A stretch of DNA of 42,534 bases from NCBI GenBank assembly GCA_014377245.1, contig JACMPX010000033.1, forward strand, positions 1-42,534, read 5' to 3'. The stretch is from Candidatus Altimarinota bacterium (lineage in GTDB: Bacteria; Patescibacteriota; Gracilibacteria; BD1-5; UBA2023). The notes beneath the pieces were generated by a model. That model did not search any database. It saw only the letters and a list, made by a program, of their open reading frames with translations, and was not told where the DNA came from. Shown one piece after another: positions 1 to 12,123 of the stretch (within the stretch, counting starts at the first letter, position 1; the number at the start of each line of letters is the position of its first letter). The position numbers and the translations under genes are program-made.

Positions 1-1733
<1,733 letters not shown>

Positions 1734-1773
1734 ATACAAAAACTCTCTCGAATAATCGGGAGAGTTTTTGTAT
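1734..1773. terminator. Bidirectional intrinsic terminator between leuS and yvcK
   Basis: A 17-bp inverted repeat with a 6-nt loop (aataat). The arms are A-rich on the left and T-rich on the right, so either transcript gets a U tract. It begins at the leuS stop and touches the yvcK stop on the other strand, so one element serves both converging genes. Confidence 0.85.
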
Positions 1774-2771
1774 TATTTGATCCATCCACTCACGATATCC
1801 TCGAGTACCTTTGCGAGCTTCAGTGGCTCATGACGTACGATATCATCCCCATTCACCATATCCCATTCGATCATTTTGTATGACTTATTTTCGAAGAGTG
1901 AGTGGTCTTTGATCTTGACAGGATTCTTGCTCTCTTCTCGTTTGTACTTGAGTAGGATGTCCTCATCGATATGTCAGTTGTTTACAATCACATAATCGAG
2001 AGTAGCAGGGCTGATATACTTCTCGATCGTATCGATGAAGTCTATCACCTCCATATTGGTTGTCTCTCCACGCTTGGTCATCGCATTGCAGATATAGATG
2101 ATCTTCGCTGTACTCTCGGTGAGGGTCTCACGCATTCATTTGGATAGTAGATTCGGTACTATACTCGTATAGAGATCTCCAGGCCCGATAATGATAAAGT
2201 CAGCATTGAGGAGAGCCTCTCTGGCATGGGGATTGATATTGCCATCTGCTCCTATGAGCCATGCATCAGTGATATCTTGATCGATATCGTGCGTACGCTC
2301 ACCAGGATTCTTATCAGAGACGTCTATATTTTTCTCACCTATGACCTCTGTGCCATCTGCGAACCTGACAGCGAGGTGTACATCCTCCATTGTTACTGGG
2401 ATCACGCGACCTCGTACATCGAACATCTCCTCCATCTCATGGATCGCACTCTCAAAGTCACCACCACATATATCTGTGAGAGCCGTCAGGAGTATATTGC
2501 CAATTTTGTTGGATCCGATGACTCATTCCTCATTTTTAAAGCTATATTCGAACAGTTTTCGAACCATATTTGTATTATTTGCGAGTGCAGCAATAGCCCG
2601 ACGCATATCTCCCGGAGGCAGTATTCCATATTTATCACGTATTGCACCTGTAGTTCCACCATTGTCTGCGACTGATATGATGGCTGATATATTGTAGTCG
2701 AGATTGCGTTTGATTCCGAACAATACATTGAATGTACCAGCTCCTCCACCGATACAGGCTATATTTGGCAT
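1773..2771 (-). CDS. yvcK: YvcK/CofD-family protein (UDP-sugar-binding gluconeogenesis factor)
   Basis: 332 aa, close to the usual 310-330 aa. The N-terminal nucleotide-binding loop IGGGAGTFN (residues 7-15) and the signature SVADNGGTTGAIRD (33-46) followed by LPPGDMRRA are typical of YvcK. Relatives bind UDP-GlcNAc and couple carbon metabolism to peptidoglycan synthesis and cell shape. TGA occurs in frame at least twice (complement of 2520-2522 and near 2135). The start ATG at 2771 is preceded by a TATAAT-type promoter. The gene diverges from the SPFH gene and is functionally in keeping with the murA, murD and murI genes elsewhere in the window. Confidence 0.93.
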
Positions 2772-2806
2772 AATTATCTTTTGATTTTTGAGATGAAAAC
2801 CATACG

Positions 2807-2833
2807 ATTATAGTGGTTTTATTATTTTAGCAA
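2807..2833 (-). promoter_or_regulatory. Candidate promoter for yvcK
   Basis: On the minus strand a perfect TATAAT (complement of 2807-2812) follows TTGCTA (complement of 2828-2833) with a 15-nt spacer, 36 nt upstream of the yvcK ATG. It lies in the short divergent region shared with the SPFH gene. Confidence 0.55.
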
Positions 2834-2842
2834 CCCTTGTTT

Positions 2843-3712
2843 ATGAATATATTCTACCTTCTTATTGTCCTCGCAGTACTTATACCGTTTTTCGTACGCA
2901 AGATCACGCAGGGCGAGGTCGGACTCAGAGAATTCCTCGGGAGATATACAGATACCGTTGGTCCTGGTATATTTTTCCTCATACCTGGTGTGCAATCCGT
3001 CCGCAAGGTCGATATCCGCGAACAGGTGATCAACGTCCCAGAACAACAGATCATCACCAAGGATAATGTAGCTGTGACTGTAGATGGTATTGTCTACGCT
3101 CAGATAACCGATCCATACAAGGCGACATACGATATCAACAACGTGTTCGTAGCGGTTGTGTCACTCGCCCAGACCAATCTACGTAGTGTCCTCGGGACTA
3201 TGGAGCTCAATGATACACTCTCGAATCGTGATATGATCAATGCCAAGCTCCTCGAATCACTCGATCGTGAGACGGCGAAGTGGTGAGTCAAGGTAATGCG
3301 TGTAGAAATCCGCAAGCTCGAACCTCCTGCGAGCGTACAAGAGATGATGAACATGATCAAAAATGCACAGAGTGAAAAAAGTGCCCAAATCACAGCAGCT
3401 GAAGGCTATAAGGTAGCAAAAATCACACAAGCTGAGGCAGATAAACAAGAGCAAATTCTGAAAGCTGAATGACAAAGAGAATCGCAAATCCTCCAGGCTC
3501 AAGGAGAAGCAAGTGCAACAGTAGCTATTGCAGAGGCAAATGCGAAGGCACTTGAACTCGATGCAGTTGCCGCTCAGCAGTTTTTCACGGGCAACGCAGT
3601 CGTCAAGGCTCAACTCCAGACTATCCAAGTAGCACTCGGGAATAATACCAAGTTCATCCTCGATTCAGATATTCTTGCTGGAGTTTCGAAGATATTCGGT
3701 GGAGGCAAATAA
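2843..3712 (+). CDS. SPFH/band-7 (stomatin-like) membrane protein
   Basis: 289 aa. One N-terminal transmembrane segment (about residues 1-20) leads into the SPFH domain (TVGPGIFFLIPGVQSVRKVD, then VDIREQVINVPEQQIITKDN), and then an Ala/Glu/Gln-rich coiled-coil region (about 185-240). SPFH proteins oligomerise at membranes, organise microdomains and often work with NfeD-type partners, which fits the gene 122 nt downstream. TGA is read as Gly after ETAKW (3284-3286) and again in the coiled coil. A TTG at 2837 could add two residues, but ATG 2843 is preferred. The family is certain; the cellular role is not. Confidence 0.92.
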
Positions 3713-3782
3713 TCCAATATATATCTGTCATTGCGTGGTACCTCAGCAAGGAATCTATATCCTGATCTCTAAAAACCTCAGG

Positions 3783-3812
3783 ATGACTAAAAAGAAACAT
3801 ATAGCCTATAAT
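3783..3812 (+). promoter_or_regulatory. Candidate promoter for nfeD-hrcA
   Basis: TATAAT at 3807-3812 lies 22 nt before the nfeD ATG. A poor -35 match (ATGACT, 3783-3788) sits 18 nt upstream. Two more TATAAT-like hexamers follow in the AT-rich stretch, so the exact start site is uncertain. Confidence 0.35.
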
Positions 3813-3834
3813 TATAATTTATAATCTCTCTACT

Positions 3835-4251
3835 ATGACTTCACTTGTACTTTTCTGGATCGGTATAGGTATTGGATTCCTCATTATAGAGATGATCACC
3901 GTTACATTCTATGGTCTTGCTATATCACTCGCAGGGTTCATCACAGCACTCTACGTCTGGTATAGTGGATTCACAGGTCTCACGATCTCTCAAGGTGTCA
4001 TATTCGCACTGATCACGCTCCTCACCTCATACTACCTCCCGAAAATTCTCATATCGAATATTGTCGAGCAAGCACAGTGACTCGACACCTATCTCGGAGA
4101 AACTCGCAAGGTCAAAAAAGTCTGAGAAGACTATAAAGTAGTCCTTGACGGGATCGACTATATAATCGAGATCGATGGAGTCAAGTCAGGAGATCGAGCA
4201 CAACTCATGAGTCGCAAGGGATCGATATTTCGCGGTAAGATCACAGAGTAA
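3835..4251 (+). CDS. NfeD-like membrane protein
   Basis: 138 aa. It has three closely spaced hydrophobic segments (about residues 5-75) with the NfeD-type start FWIGIGIGFLIIEMIT, then a soluble beta-rich C-terminal domain (YLGETRKVKK...VLDGIDYIIEIDG...GDRAQLM) with the pattern of the NfeD OB fold. Short NfeD proteins are the usual neighbours of stomatin-like SPFH proteins and act with them at the membrane. TGA codes Gly at the TM/OB boundary (4078-4080). The stop is one nucleotide from the hrcA start, so the two genes are almost certainly cotranscribed. Confidence 0.88.
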
Positions 4252-4252
4252 T

Positions 4253-4951
4253 ATGTCCAAAATCCAAAACCGAAAAGTACAAGTACTCAAGCATATCATA
4301 GAGGAGTATCTCAAGACTGGTGAAGTCATGTGATCTAAAAATCTCCTCTCCAAATATGATCTCCAGGTTTCGAGTGCTACAGTCCGTAATGATATGGCAT
4401 CACTCGAGGATATGTGACTCATATTCCAACCATATAACTCAGCAGGGAGACTGCCAACCAATAGGGGACTACGGGTTTTTGTTGACTATCTGATGGAGAC
4501 GATGCCAGCAGTATTTATTGAGGCCGAGCAACAATATGATGACAAAATCGAACAAAACCGAATAGATGATACTCTCTATGGACTGGTGGCACGACTGACT
4601 AAGATAACATGAGAGATTACTTTTGCCTGTATTCCCTCACTTGGCACCTCCTATTATCTTGGACTATCGAATTATCTTGAGCGTCACCATGGAGCACTGG
4701 GTGAGGAGATGTACCAGGTTATCAAGTGTCTGGAGAACAAGTATCAGTTCATCGATTTTCTTGAATCGCTTGATATATCGACTCGCGTATCAGCATTTAT
4801 AGGAGAAGAGAGTGTCATTCCTGAACTCGAGTCAAGTACGATGATAGTCAAAAAAATTGAAATTAATGGATATACAGGATATCTTGGTATCCTTGGTTCG
4901 ACGATGATGGACTATGCGTTCAATATTACAGCACTAAGACAGATACTATAA
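4253..4951 (+). CDS. hrcA: HrcA, heat-inducible transcription repressor (short form)
   Basis: 232 aa, against about 340 aa in Bacillus. The N-terminal winged helix-turn-helix is intact: SSATVRNDMASLEDMGLI (residues 40-57) and then the HrcA signature PYNSAGRLPTNRGLRVFVD. The ending GYLGILGSTMMDYAF corresponds to the family's conserved C-terminal GPtRMdY-like motif, so the missing part is the middle of the GAF-like and insertion domains. HrcA represses groE and similar operons by binding CIRCE. TGA is Gly in EVMGSK and EDMGLI. It is coupled to nfeD. No canonical CIRCE inverted repeat was seen upstream of groES or groEL in this window. Confidence 0.92.
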
Positions 4952-5231
4952 TCAAATCATATTAGTAATCATCAATTGAATTGTATTCATAATACTTCAT
5001 CCTCCAGTAAGCGCTATTTCAGGGTTCATCGTCTGTATTGGCATTATTCCAAGATAGTAGAATAAATGAATCTGAACAGCTAAGACAATTAGGAGTCAAA
5101 TGGTGAAGGCTCGAACATTGTGTTTGATATGAAAATAGTGCAAATGTTTTTTTGTATGATGGTAGCCATGGTGCAGATGAGTGATCATAAAGTGAGATTA
5201 GAGATTATACCATGATACTGTATCATAATGT
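4952..5231. other. Non-genic stretch, possible decayed coding remnant
   Basis: No complete gene was found between hrcA and the rpsO promoter. On the plus strand a frame from about 5010 to the TAA near 5189 reads like protein after TGA=Gly (for example NESEQLRQLGVKWGRLEH, then NVFLYDGSHGADEGS). It has no ATG or GTG start and follows an in-frame TAA. The antisense frame is also open, which weakens the case. This is either a decayed gene fragment or chance. Confidence 0.3.
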
Positions 5232-5272
5232 TTGGGCATGAAGCAAATTCTCATATCTAAAATTAAAATCTT

Positions 5273-5300
5273 TTGCTTTTCGCCTCATTTTCTCTATACT
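5273..5300 (+). promoter_or_regulatory. Promoter of rpsO
   Basis: TTGCTT (5273-5278), a 16-nt spacer and TATACT (5295-5300) lie 69 nt upstream of the rpsO ATG. The architecture matches other promoters in the window (clpC, secD). Confidence 0.6.
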
Positions 5301-5369
5301 TCATCTGTCTCTACTCGTGTATCTGCGGGTCTGGCACAATTTATTCTCAGATACTTTTCTCCACATACT

Positions 5370-5633
5370 ATGGAACACTCAGAAAAAAAAGCTCTCATGG
5401 AGCAATTCGCAACAAAAAAAGGTGATACTGGTTCGCCAGAAGTCCAAGTTGCTATACTCACATCTCGTATCGAATCACTCAAGAATCATCTCGAAATCCA
5501 TAAGCAAGATAATCACTCTCGTCGCGGTATTGTAATGATGGTAGCAAAACGACGTAAACTCCTCGACTATCTCAAGCGAAAAGATGAAGCTCGTTACAAT
5601 GAACTCATAGGCAAGCTCGATCTCCGAAAATAA
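5370..5633 (+). CDS. rpsO: 30S ribosomal protein S15
   Basis: 87 aa, the standard length. The family pattern is clear: [20 protein letters not shown], then H(L)[12 protein letters not shown] and the basic [17 protein letters not shown]15 binds the 16S rRNA three-way junction early in 30S assembly. ATG 5370 is chosen because it matches the family N-terminus; an upstream in-frame extension to 5232 is open but crosses the promoter. No TGA codons occur, so this is one of the few genes intact under the standard code. It is a single-gene transcript bounded by its own promoter and terminator. Confidence 0.97.
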   Translation: MEHSEKKALMEQFATKKGDTGSPEVQVAILTSRIESLKNHLEIHKQDNHSRRGIVMMVAKRRKLLDYLKRKDEARYNELIGKLDLRK

Positions 5634-5650
5634 TTGCTAAATTAAAAAAT

Positions 5651-5695
5651 AATCATAAAATCTCAAGTATATATTCTTGAGATTTTTTTATGATT
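5651..5695 (+). terminator. Intrinsic terminator after rpsO
   Basis: Inverted repeat AATCATAAAATCTCAAG, a loop, then CTTGAGATTTTTTTATGATT with a run of seven T. Its 3' arm contains the ATG of the following rhomboid gene at 5690. Confidence 0.8.
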
Positions 5696-6241
5696 CCATT
5701 TTTCCCTCAGCGGTCGCTCTCACATCTTCTGATACTGATATGTCTGATTATTACCAGCCTCGGATTCATATTCCCTGAGCTCATCGGCCGATATGGTATG
5801 AACTCGCAATACTATAGGTCTGGCGACTATCTCTCACTATTAGTACAAGTTATGTTATTTCAATTTTTCCATGGTGGTATACTCCATCTCCTCGCCAATA
5901 GTTATTTCCTCTATATAGCATGACCAGATGTAGAAGCACGCATGTCATGAGACCGTTATACCTGGTTATTCATCACGTCTACTCTATTCGTAGCCATTGC
6001 ACTCTTGATATTTACTCCACAGAGTCTGACTATTGGTATTTCTGGATTCTGTATGGCCATACTATCCTATCTTTGGCTCGATCTCTATACGACTCATCAT
6101 CCGATGGCACCTCAGATTTTCGCTATGCTCGCGATCAATATCGGTATCGGTCTCATCCCTGGGATATCTCTCGTAGGACACCTCTCAGGTGCTATATGGT
6201 GACTCGTATGGTGGGCAATATTTCAGAATTGGAAGAAGTAG
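5690..6241 (+). CDS. Rhomboid-family intramembrane serine protease
   Basis: 183 aa with about six hydrophobic segments. Catalytic signatures are present: HLLAN (66-70) in the second segment, the GxSG nucleophile motif GISGF (Ser118), and GHLSGAIWG with the catalytic His at about 164. Rhomboids cleave membrane proteins within the bilayer. Two TGA codons (5921-5923 and 6200-6202) split the gene under the standard code, and the second supplies the glycine of AIWGLVWW. The start lies within the rpsO terminator hairpin. The last 50 nt overlap the end of the opposing 208-aa gene. The substrate cannot be told from the sequence. Confidence 0.88.
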
Positions 6242-6818
6242 ATGATCAGAAGGAATCTATATTCTGAGTATAATATGGATCTGTTAATTCAAGGAGGCAA
6301 TCACGAAAGATAGGCCAATTTTCTCGTATATATCTTAGAGCAACTGAAAGAAGTTGAGAATTTTTTAAGCTAAATTTAGATGATCTGGGTAAATTATCCT
6401 CGATTCTTCACTTTTTTTGGCTAAAAATATACTTTTGGTATTGCTGTAATCAGCGAAATACATCTTCATATAATAATCAATTATTCATTCTTTTTCGAGG
6501 AGCATTATTTTTTTCTCTCATGATATCTGACCATTTTTCATCTATTCTATGATAGAATAGATTGCAGGCATCATTAATATTTTGTTGTGCTACCAAAATA
6601 TTTGGATCAATAACTGCTATGAGTTCTTCTCTAGGAATGAGAAAAAATAGTCTCATAAAATCTATAAGATCATAAGAAATATTAGCTTTTACATTGAGCA
6701 TGATATCATGTATAGATTTTTGAGTAGTAGTGAAATGTATTGCTCAGTCTTGTTTATCTTCTCCTGATATATCATAAAATGCATCACAGGAGATATATTT
6801 ATTTCGAATGTGTTGCAT
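6192..6818 (-). CDS. Hypothetical protein (208 aa)
   Basis: Not recognised. With TGA as Gly the frame is open from ATG 6818 to TAG (complement of 6192-6194); under the standard code only the middle third is seen. The protein is soluble, charged and probably helical, with YDLIDFMRLFFLIPREELI, then QQNINDACNLFYHRIDEKW and a basic stretch REKNNAPRKRMNNG. TGA codons encode Gly near residues 25, 114, 123 and 137. It lies 53 nt downstream of the helicase-nuclease gene on the same strand, so it may be cotranscribed with it. Its C-terminus overlaps the rhomboid gene antisense by 50 nt, so the last 17 residues are less certain. Confidence 0.6.
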
Positions 6819-6871
6819 AATAAGAATATTGTAAATTAATATTTAATATATTTATATTTATATTTTATTAA

Positions 6872-9800
6872 TTAAATTTGTCAATTTAAAAGATCCTCCT
6901 CAAATAACCTGATCCCATCGATAGTAGTTGGATACTTGCTGATATCAGGAAAATTGAGTGTACGAATACAATCTGTCACGACTCTGATAAGGGATTTCGT
7001 CCGCTCGATCTCTCCTTCGTGAATATACTCTGTCACTCGATGAAACCTATCTTCGTCGTGATTTTTTTCTATAAAAAAGAGCTCGAATTGCCGACGAGGG
7101 AATGCCCTATAGCGGGGCGAGAACTCGAACAAGACTGCATAAAAAGCAAGTTGGAGTCTATATTTCCATTGCTTTACTTTCGCATAGTCGGCTCACTTAC
7201 CATCAAAGCTATCAAATCCGCCACCCGTCTTGTAATCAGTGATAATGAGTATATCATCGCTAAGTGTTTCGATACGATCTATCTTACCAGTGAGTTGTAT
7301 ATCACCTAGCCATACTCCACCTCACTCACTTCGAAAGTCTTTTTCCAAGTCTATTTTTCCATACTTCTTTCAGACGAGTTCAGAGTAGAGTGCTTCGAGA
7401 TTTTCCCGTCACTTGGAGAGCCAAGTATTCTCGATTGCAGGATCAAACCCCTCTTTTTTTAGACTTGCCTCAAATGATGTATAGAGGATTTCTTTTTTAT
7501 AGGCATTATTATTCTTGTAATCGGTGAAAAAGTCTTCTAGAGCCTTGTGCATCGCAGAACCGTATGATCCTGCTATATTCTTGGCTCCGGGGAATCTGAG
7601 GATATTATTAGCTACGAAGTGAGTCGGACCGCCACTCGTGATATCGAGGAAGTTCTGGAGAGCAGTCGCACTCATGATGAACTGTTTCTCTATACGATCT
7701 CTAAGAAATGTCTCTTCCTGAGTATCATATGGTAGATTCCAGAGTGATTGACTCGCATTTTCTAGATTTGTGGCAAGACTCAGTGAAGTGATATCTGTTT
7801 TTTCGATCCATTCACTCTGTTCAGGCCCAATACACGAGAGGGGCTCATTGGTTCTCTCATCCATACTCATAGTTGAATAGCTCACGGTCAGAGTTTTTCG
7901 AGCTCGTGTATATCCTGTGTAGACAAGCCTTTCGATATCCGCATCATCATCCTTATCGGCTTCGAGAGGGAGATTTTTTGGCAATGTAGCTCCAGAGATC
8001 TTTCCGAGCTTGTATTCACGCTTGGTGAGAAAAGGCACATATACATGATCCCACTCGAGTCACTTCGCCTTGTGGACGGTTATGAGATTGACCGCAGCAT
8101 GCTCATTGCCGATGAGATGCGATGTCTCGATGCGGATATCATACTTCTCGATCATAGAGATAAGCAAAGTAGCATCCGCGAGCATAAGGAGTGGTTTTTG
8201 TTTCTTATAGTTTCGGATCTCATTTATCAGCTTTGCTATATTGGCGAGAGATCTTGCTTTGAGTTGATATAGCTTTGATATTGTACTATTATTATTCGAT
8301 AATTGTCCGAAAAAGTGAGTATAAAGAGGTGAAGTGAAATCTTTTTTCTCTCATCAGAGCATCGATATCTGTATCGGATTCGACTTGCTATCTTCATTGT
8401 ATTCATCAGGGAGCTTGAGTGATGATGCACCTGTAATCGCATCGATGAGATCCTCAAGTCTAGTATATTTACTCATATTCGAGAGCTCCTTTAGGAAGTA
8501 TCCGAGATCTCGGATCTCAGGCGTTTCATGGTGTGATAATTGTTCTATCCAACTCTTGTTTTCAGTTTTGCGTCAGTGATAGATGTCTCGCGATATCTGC
8601 CAGAGCATGAGACGAGGAATATTCCAACAAGGATGAGAGATAATATCTACGAGTACTTCCTTCAGCTCTTGATTCGTGTTGAGTGAGTTAAGGTACTTGA
8701 GTATATTCAAGATAAGCACGATGATCTCATCTTCCCAGATAGACTCAGATTTACTCATACTGACAGAGATACCGACTGATAGGAGTCACTTTGCGAATAT
8801 CTCGAGTGATTTATTTTTCTTCACTATTATTGCGATATCCTGGGATTGTATCCCTAACGCAATCTTCTTCTCTATATCAGACACAATAGCGCTTAACTCA
8901 TGGAGTTCAGTGTCATATTTACATTGTAGTACTCATTCTCATTGTCCAATATACGAGTGGAATTCTTTGATAGTTCATGGGAATATAGTCGATATATTGG
9001 ACTGTTCTGATACTATAACTGCACGAGATGAAAAGATGATATCACTCGTAGATCGATAGTTGGTATCCAGTATTATCAGCTTCGTATCATTGTATTTGTC
9101 ATGGAAATCTCGGATATTCTTCACATTTGCTCACTGGAACTTGTAGATAGACTGATCATCATCACCAACAGCGAATATATTTGGGTTACCAGTGTCTACC
9201 GAGAGTATCGAGTTGACGAGTCTCATCTGTGCCTCGTTGGTATCCTGGAACTCATCTATTAGGATAAATTGGTATTGCTCTGCGAGATTCGCTTGGATCA
9301 TCGGATCTCGTTCTACGAGCTCGATAGCTCTGAGTATCATATCAGAGAAGTCCACGAGTCACTCTGACTCGAGTCTTGATTGATACGTCTCATATATGTT
9401 TGCGAGAGAGAGTTGTTTTTTGAGTTTTTCTCTTTCCTTCCAGATGCGTTCTCACTGGTAATTCTTAGCTGTCCAGCTATCTTTCCAAGCTGTGAGGAAC
9501 TTGGTACTTGCATCGTTATCATACTCTGCCCAGGCTTCATCGAGTCAGATTTGTATAGTTCGTAGTAAGGTATCATATCATCCAATATTCTCATTTTCGG
9601 ACATTTGTTGAATTATTTCTGTCATTTTATGGAATATGGCGATCTTCTGGATTTTTTCATCTTTTTTTTGTCCGAGTTCGTCTATTAGTCTAAAATACTC
9701 CTCTAGGATAGGGGCAAGTGACTCGATCGTTCGTTGGTTCATCTCGAGGATCATGCGGTAGAGTATTGGGGTGATGCCTCACTTCTTCATATCTCCGATA

Positions 9801-10258
9801 CGACCGAGGATATCCTGGATAGTTTCTCCGGCTCGCATTCCAGGCTTGTATGGATCGTTCCAGGCGAGAGGTGCGAGTATCTCATCGAGGATTCGAGATG
9901 CTGTTACGGTATCTATTGTACCTGAGTCGCTATATTCACGAAATAAATATCGATAGCGAGCAAGTATTTCATTACCAAAACTATGAAATGTGTGGATCGC
10001 CACTCGATACGCATCCTGTCCGATCATATGGGCGAGACGATCACGCATGTTGCGAGCTGCATTGTCTGTGAATGTGAGGCAGAGTATGTTTGATGGGAGA
10101 TAGTCAGTCTTGGTGAGGATATTAGCTATACGGGCTCCGAGGATCTGCGTCTTACCACTACCAGGTCCTGCAATCACGAGGACTGGTCAGTATATGGTTT
10201 CTACGGCTTCTCTTTGGCGAGCATTGAGTGATGCGAGGATATCAGCAAAAGGAGTCAT
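6872..10258 (-). CDS. UvrD/PcrA-type superfamily 1 helicase fused to a RecB-like PD-(D/E)XK nuclease domain
   Basis: 1128 aa. All SF1A helicase motifs are visible in order: Walker A AGPGSGKT (30-37), Ia TFTDNAARNMRDRL, II IDEFQDTN (about 333-340), III GDDDQSIYKFQGA, IV TNYRST, V ITVHKAKGLEWDHV and VI YTGYTRARKTL. The C-terminal 250 residues carry a RecB/AddB-type nuclease: GSYGSAMHKALEDFF, then GKIDRIE and IITDYKTGG, where D...DYK are the metal-binding and catalytic residues. The likely role is DNA end processing or recombinational repair, comparable to AddAB/AdnAB-type nucleases. Under the standard code it breaks into about ten pieces. The true end is TAA at the complement of 6872-6874, after DLLNGQI. 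Neither an AddB-like partner nor a recC gene is present in the window. Confidence 0.92.
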
Positions 10259-10349
10259 TATATAGTATTATATTCGTTTGAATTCTATGAAAAAATATCA
10301 ATAAGTCGAGCAAATTAGGTAAATTGTTCTATTCCTATACAATCAGAAT

Positions 10350-11447
10350 ATGCAAAAAATCAACTGAATCACAGGACTTCGTGGCATCATTGCACTTATC
10401 ATCATAGTCTATCATCTCCAACAGATCAGACCTGTTACTGCACTTGCAGATTGGGATTGGGCACTCTATCAGTTTATCAATATGCTCCCAGTTGTTGTCG
10501 CAGTATTTTTTATTCTCACGGGATTGTTGCGTTCTCTCGGATATTGGGATCATATTATCTATGGTAAAAAGAAACCCGATACTCGAAAGGTGATAATAGA
10601 TCGTTGGTGGCGCATAGCTCCAGTATACTACACCGTCTTGATTGTTTCATTCATTTGGAGTATGTATATTTCCGGTTTTTCGGTAATAAATTTGTGGTCA
10701 CTCTTTTCTGGATTCACATTTATGAATTGGGCTTCTCCTACTACCTTTTTCCCAAGTACTGTGAATGGACCACTCTGGTTCATTGGGTACGATATGATTG
10801 GGTATATATTCACCATTCTCATGATGATATGATTGACTCGAATAAATAAAAAATACATATATAGTTCAATAATTGCCTATATTTTTATATTTTTTATTTT
10901 TCATGCTATATGGATATCGCTCCCATGGATACCATGACAGGGAATTGTGAGTGTCTGGTTTCCTTATTATAGCCCATTTATATTCGCACTGTACTCTATC
11001 ATGGGAATCATCATAGGTGGGATTGTAACACGGTATCGTGATTTATCCAAGAGCCTAATATGGGATTTTATTTTTTTTGTTTCGATAGTGTCTATTTGTG
11101 CCTACCTATGGATCATCCGGTGAGCAAGCGACCTCGCATATTCCTATCCAATGAGCCCATATCGATTTCCAATTATACCAGGACTATTTGCGATTTTGGT
11201 ATTTTCTCTTATATATTCGAGATATGTAGGTGTTTTCATAGATAATCGACTCTTTATCTGGCTAGCTGGTATCTCATATAGCCTCTACCTCTGGCATGGA
11301 CTCATTATCACTATACTGCTCACAACAGTATTTCACTATGTTTCGACATCATTTATAGAGTGGGTCATATTTAGTATTGTAGTATTAGCTATTTCATTAC
11401 TCGTTGCTCTATCGAGTTCGAAATATATAGAGAACATCAGAAAATAG
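10350..11447 (+). CDS. Acyltransferase-3 family membrane protein
   Basis: 365 aa with about ten transmembrane segments. The N-terminus shows the family signature GLRGIIALIIIVYH, with the conserved R and the catalytic-type His of the OafA/YrhL group, followed by DRWWRIAPVYYTVL and the C-terminal GISYSLYLWHGLII. Relatives transfer acetyl or other acyl groups to cell-surface polysaccharide or peptidoglycan. TGA is Gly in KINGITG (near the start), MMIGLTR (10829-10831) and IIRGASD. It diverges from the helicase gene. The acceptor is unknown, but the flippase and glycosyltransferase elsewhere in the window imply a surface glycan. Confidence 0.88.
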
Positions 11448-11489
11448 AAAATGTACTTGACAATATATTTTTATGATTATCATATGTAT

Positions 11490-11933
11490 ATGAAAAATTA
11501 TAATACATCTAAAATACTCAGTATAGCAATGCTAGCAACGAATATTTTTTTATGAACTAGTTGTACTAAAATCTCCACAGAAGAGCAAAAGCAAATAGCA
11601 ATACAAAATATCAGAATCCACACTATTCGGTGGTATTTCGAACATAAGTGTATAGGAATATTGGATGCAGAGGCATCATCTATATCAGTCATCATGTCAA
11701 ATACCGATGATTATCTACCAAAGCAGTATAAAGACTCTCTAATGATAGAAGTACAAAATAATGTATATGGTAGTATTAGACAGATAATAAACTGAAAACG
11801 TATGCCAGGAAAGAATTGTTTGGAAAAAACTGATATCTGAGGGGTCTCTCTATGAAAGGTTATTGGAGATGCCAAGACTCTTACACAAATACAAAAGACG
11901 GATCTCCTGAGTATGGCTGGCTTAAAAGAATAA
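11490..11933 (+). CDS. Putative small lipoprotein, unknown function
   Basis: 147 aa, not recognised. The start MKNYNTSKILSIAMLATNIF followed by LGTSC resembles a signal peptide with a lipobox cysteine at about residue 25, although Gly at -3 is atypical. The mature part is hydrophilic (EEQKQIAIQNIR; KRMPGKNCLEKTD) with two further cysteines. An ATG two codons upstream (11484) is an alternative start. TGA encodes Gly three or more times, including the lipobox Gly. It follows the acyltransferase gene by 42 nt on the same strand. Its last 12 nt overlap the end of the small ORF on the other strand. Confidence 0.6.
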
Positions 11934-12113
11934 TTTCAATTTTTTCTCCGCCTCACTCTGCACCGCCTTTTGTTCTTTTTCTTCGATATTTTTGACTGAT
12001 TCGTATATGACTCCAGCAGCTTTATATATCTGTTGGAGTTTTTTCATCTGTGCTTTTGTGAGTGACTTTTTATGGTGTTACCCTCCTGATGGAGTATAGT
12101 CTCAGTATCACAT
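11922..12113 (-). pseudogene. Small ORF downstream of murA, interrupted by an in-frame TAA
   Basis: From ATG 12113, 10 nt after the murA stop, the frame reads MGYGDYTPSGG, then TAA (complement of 12078-12080). It continues in the same frame as HHKKSLTKAQMKKLQQIY...VKNIEEKEQKAVQSEAEKK to a second TAA at 11922. The downstream half has the composition of a charged helical protein and could start at ATG 12047 (41 aa). The single stop is one transition away from TGA (Gly), so this is either a point nonsense mutation or two separate minimal ORFs. An AGGAGGG just before the TAA is not spaced to serve the 12047 ATG. No family was recognised. Confidence 0.45.
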
Positions 12114-12123
12114 AGAGTTGTTC

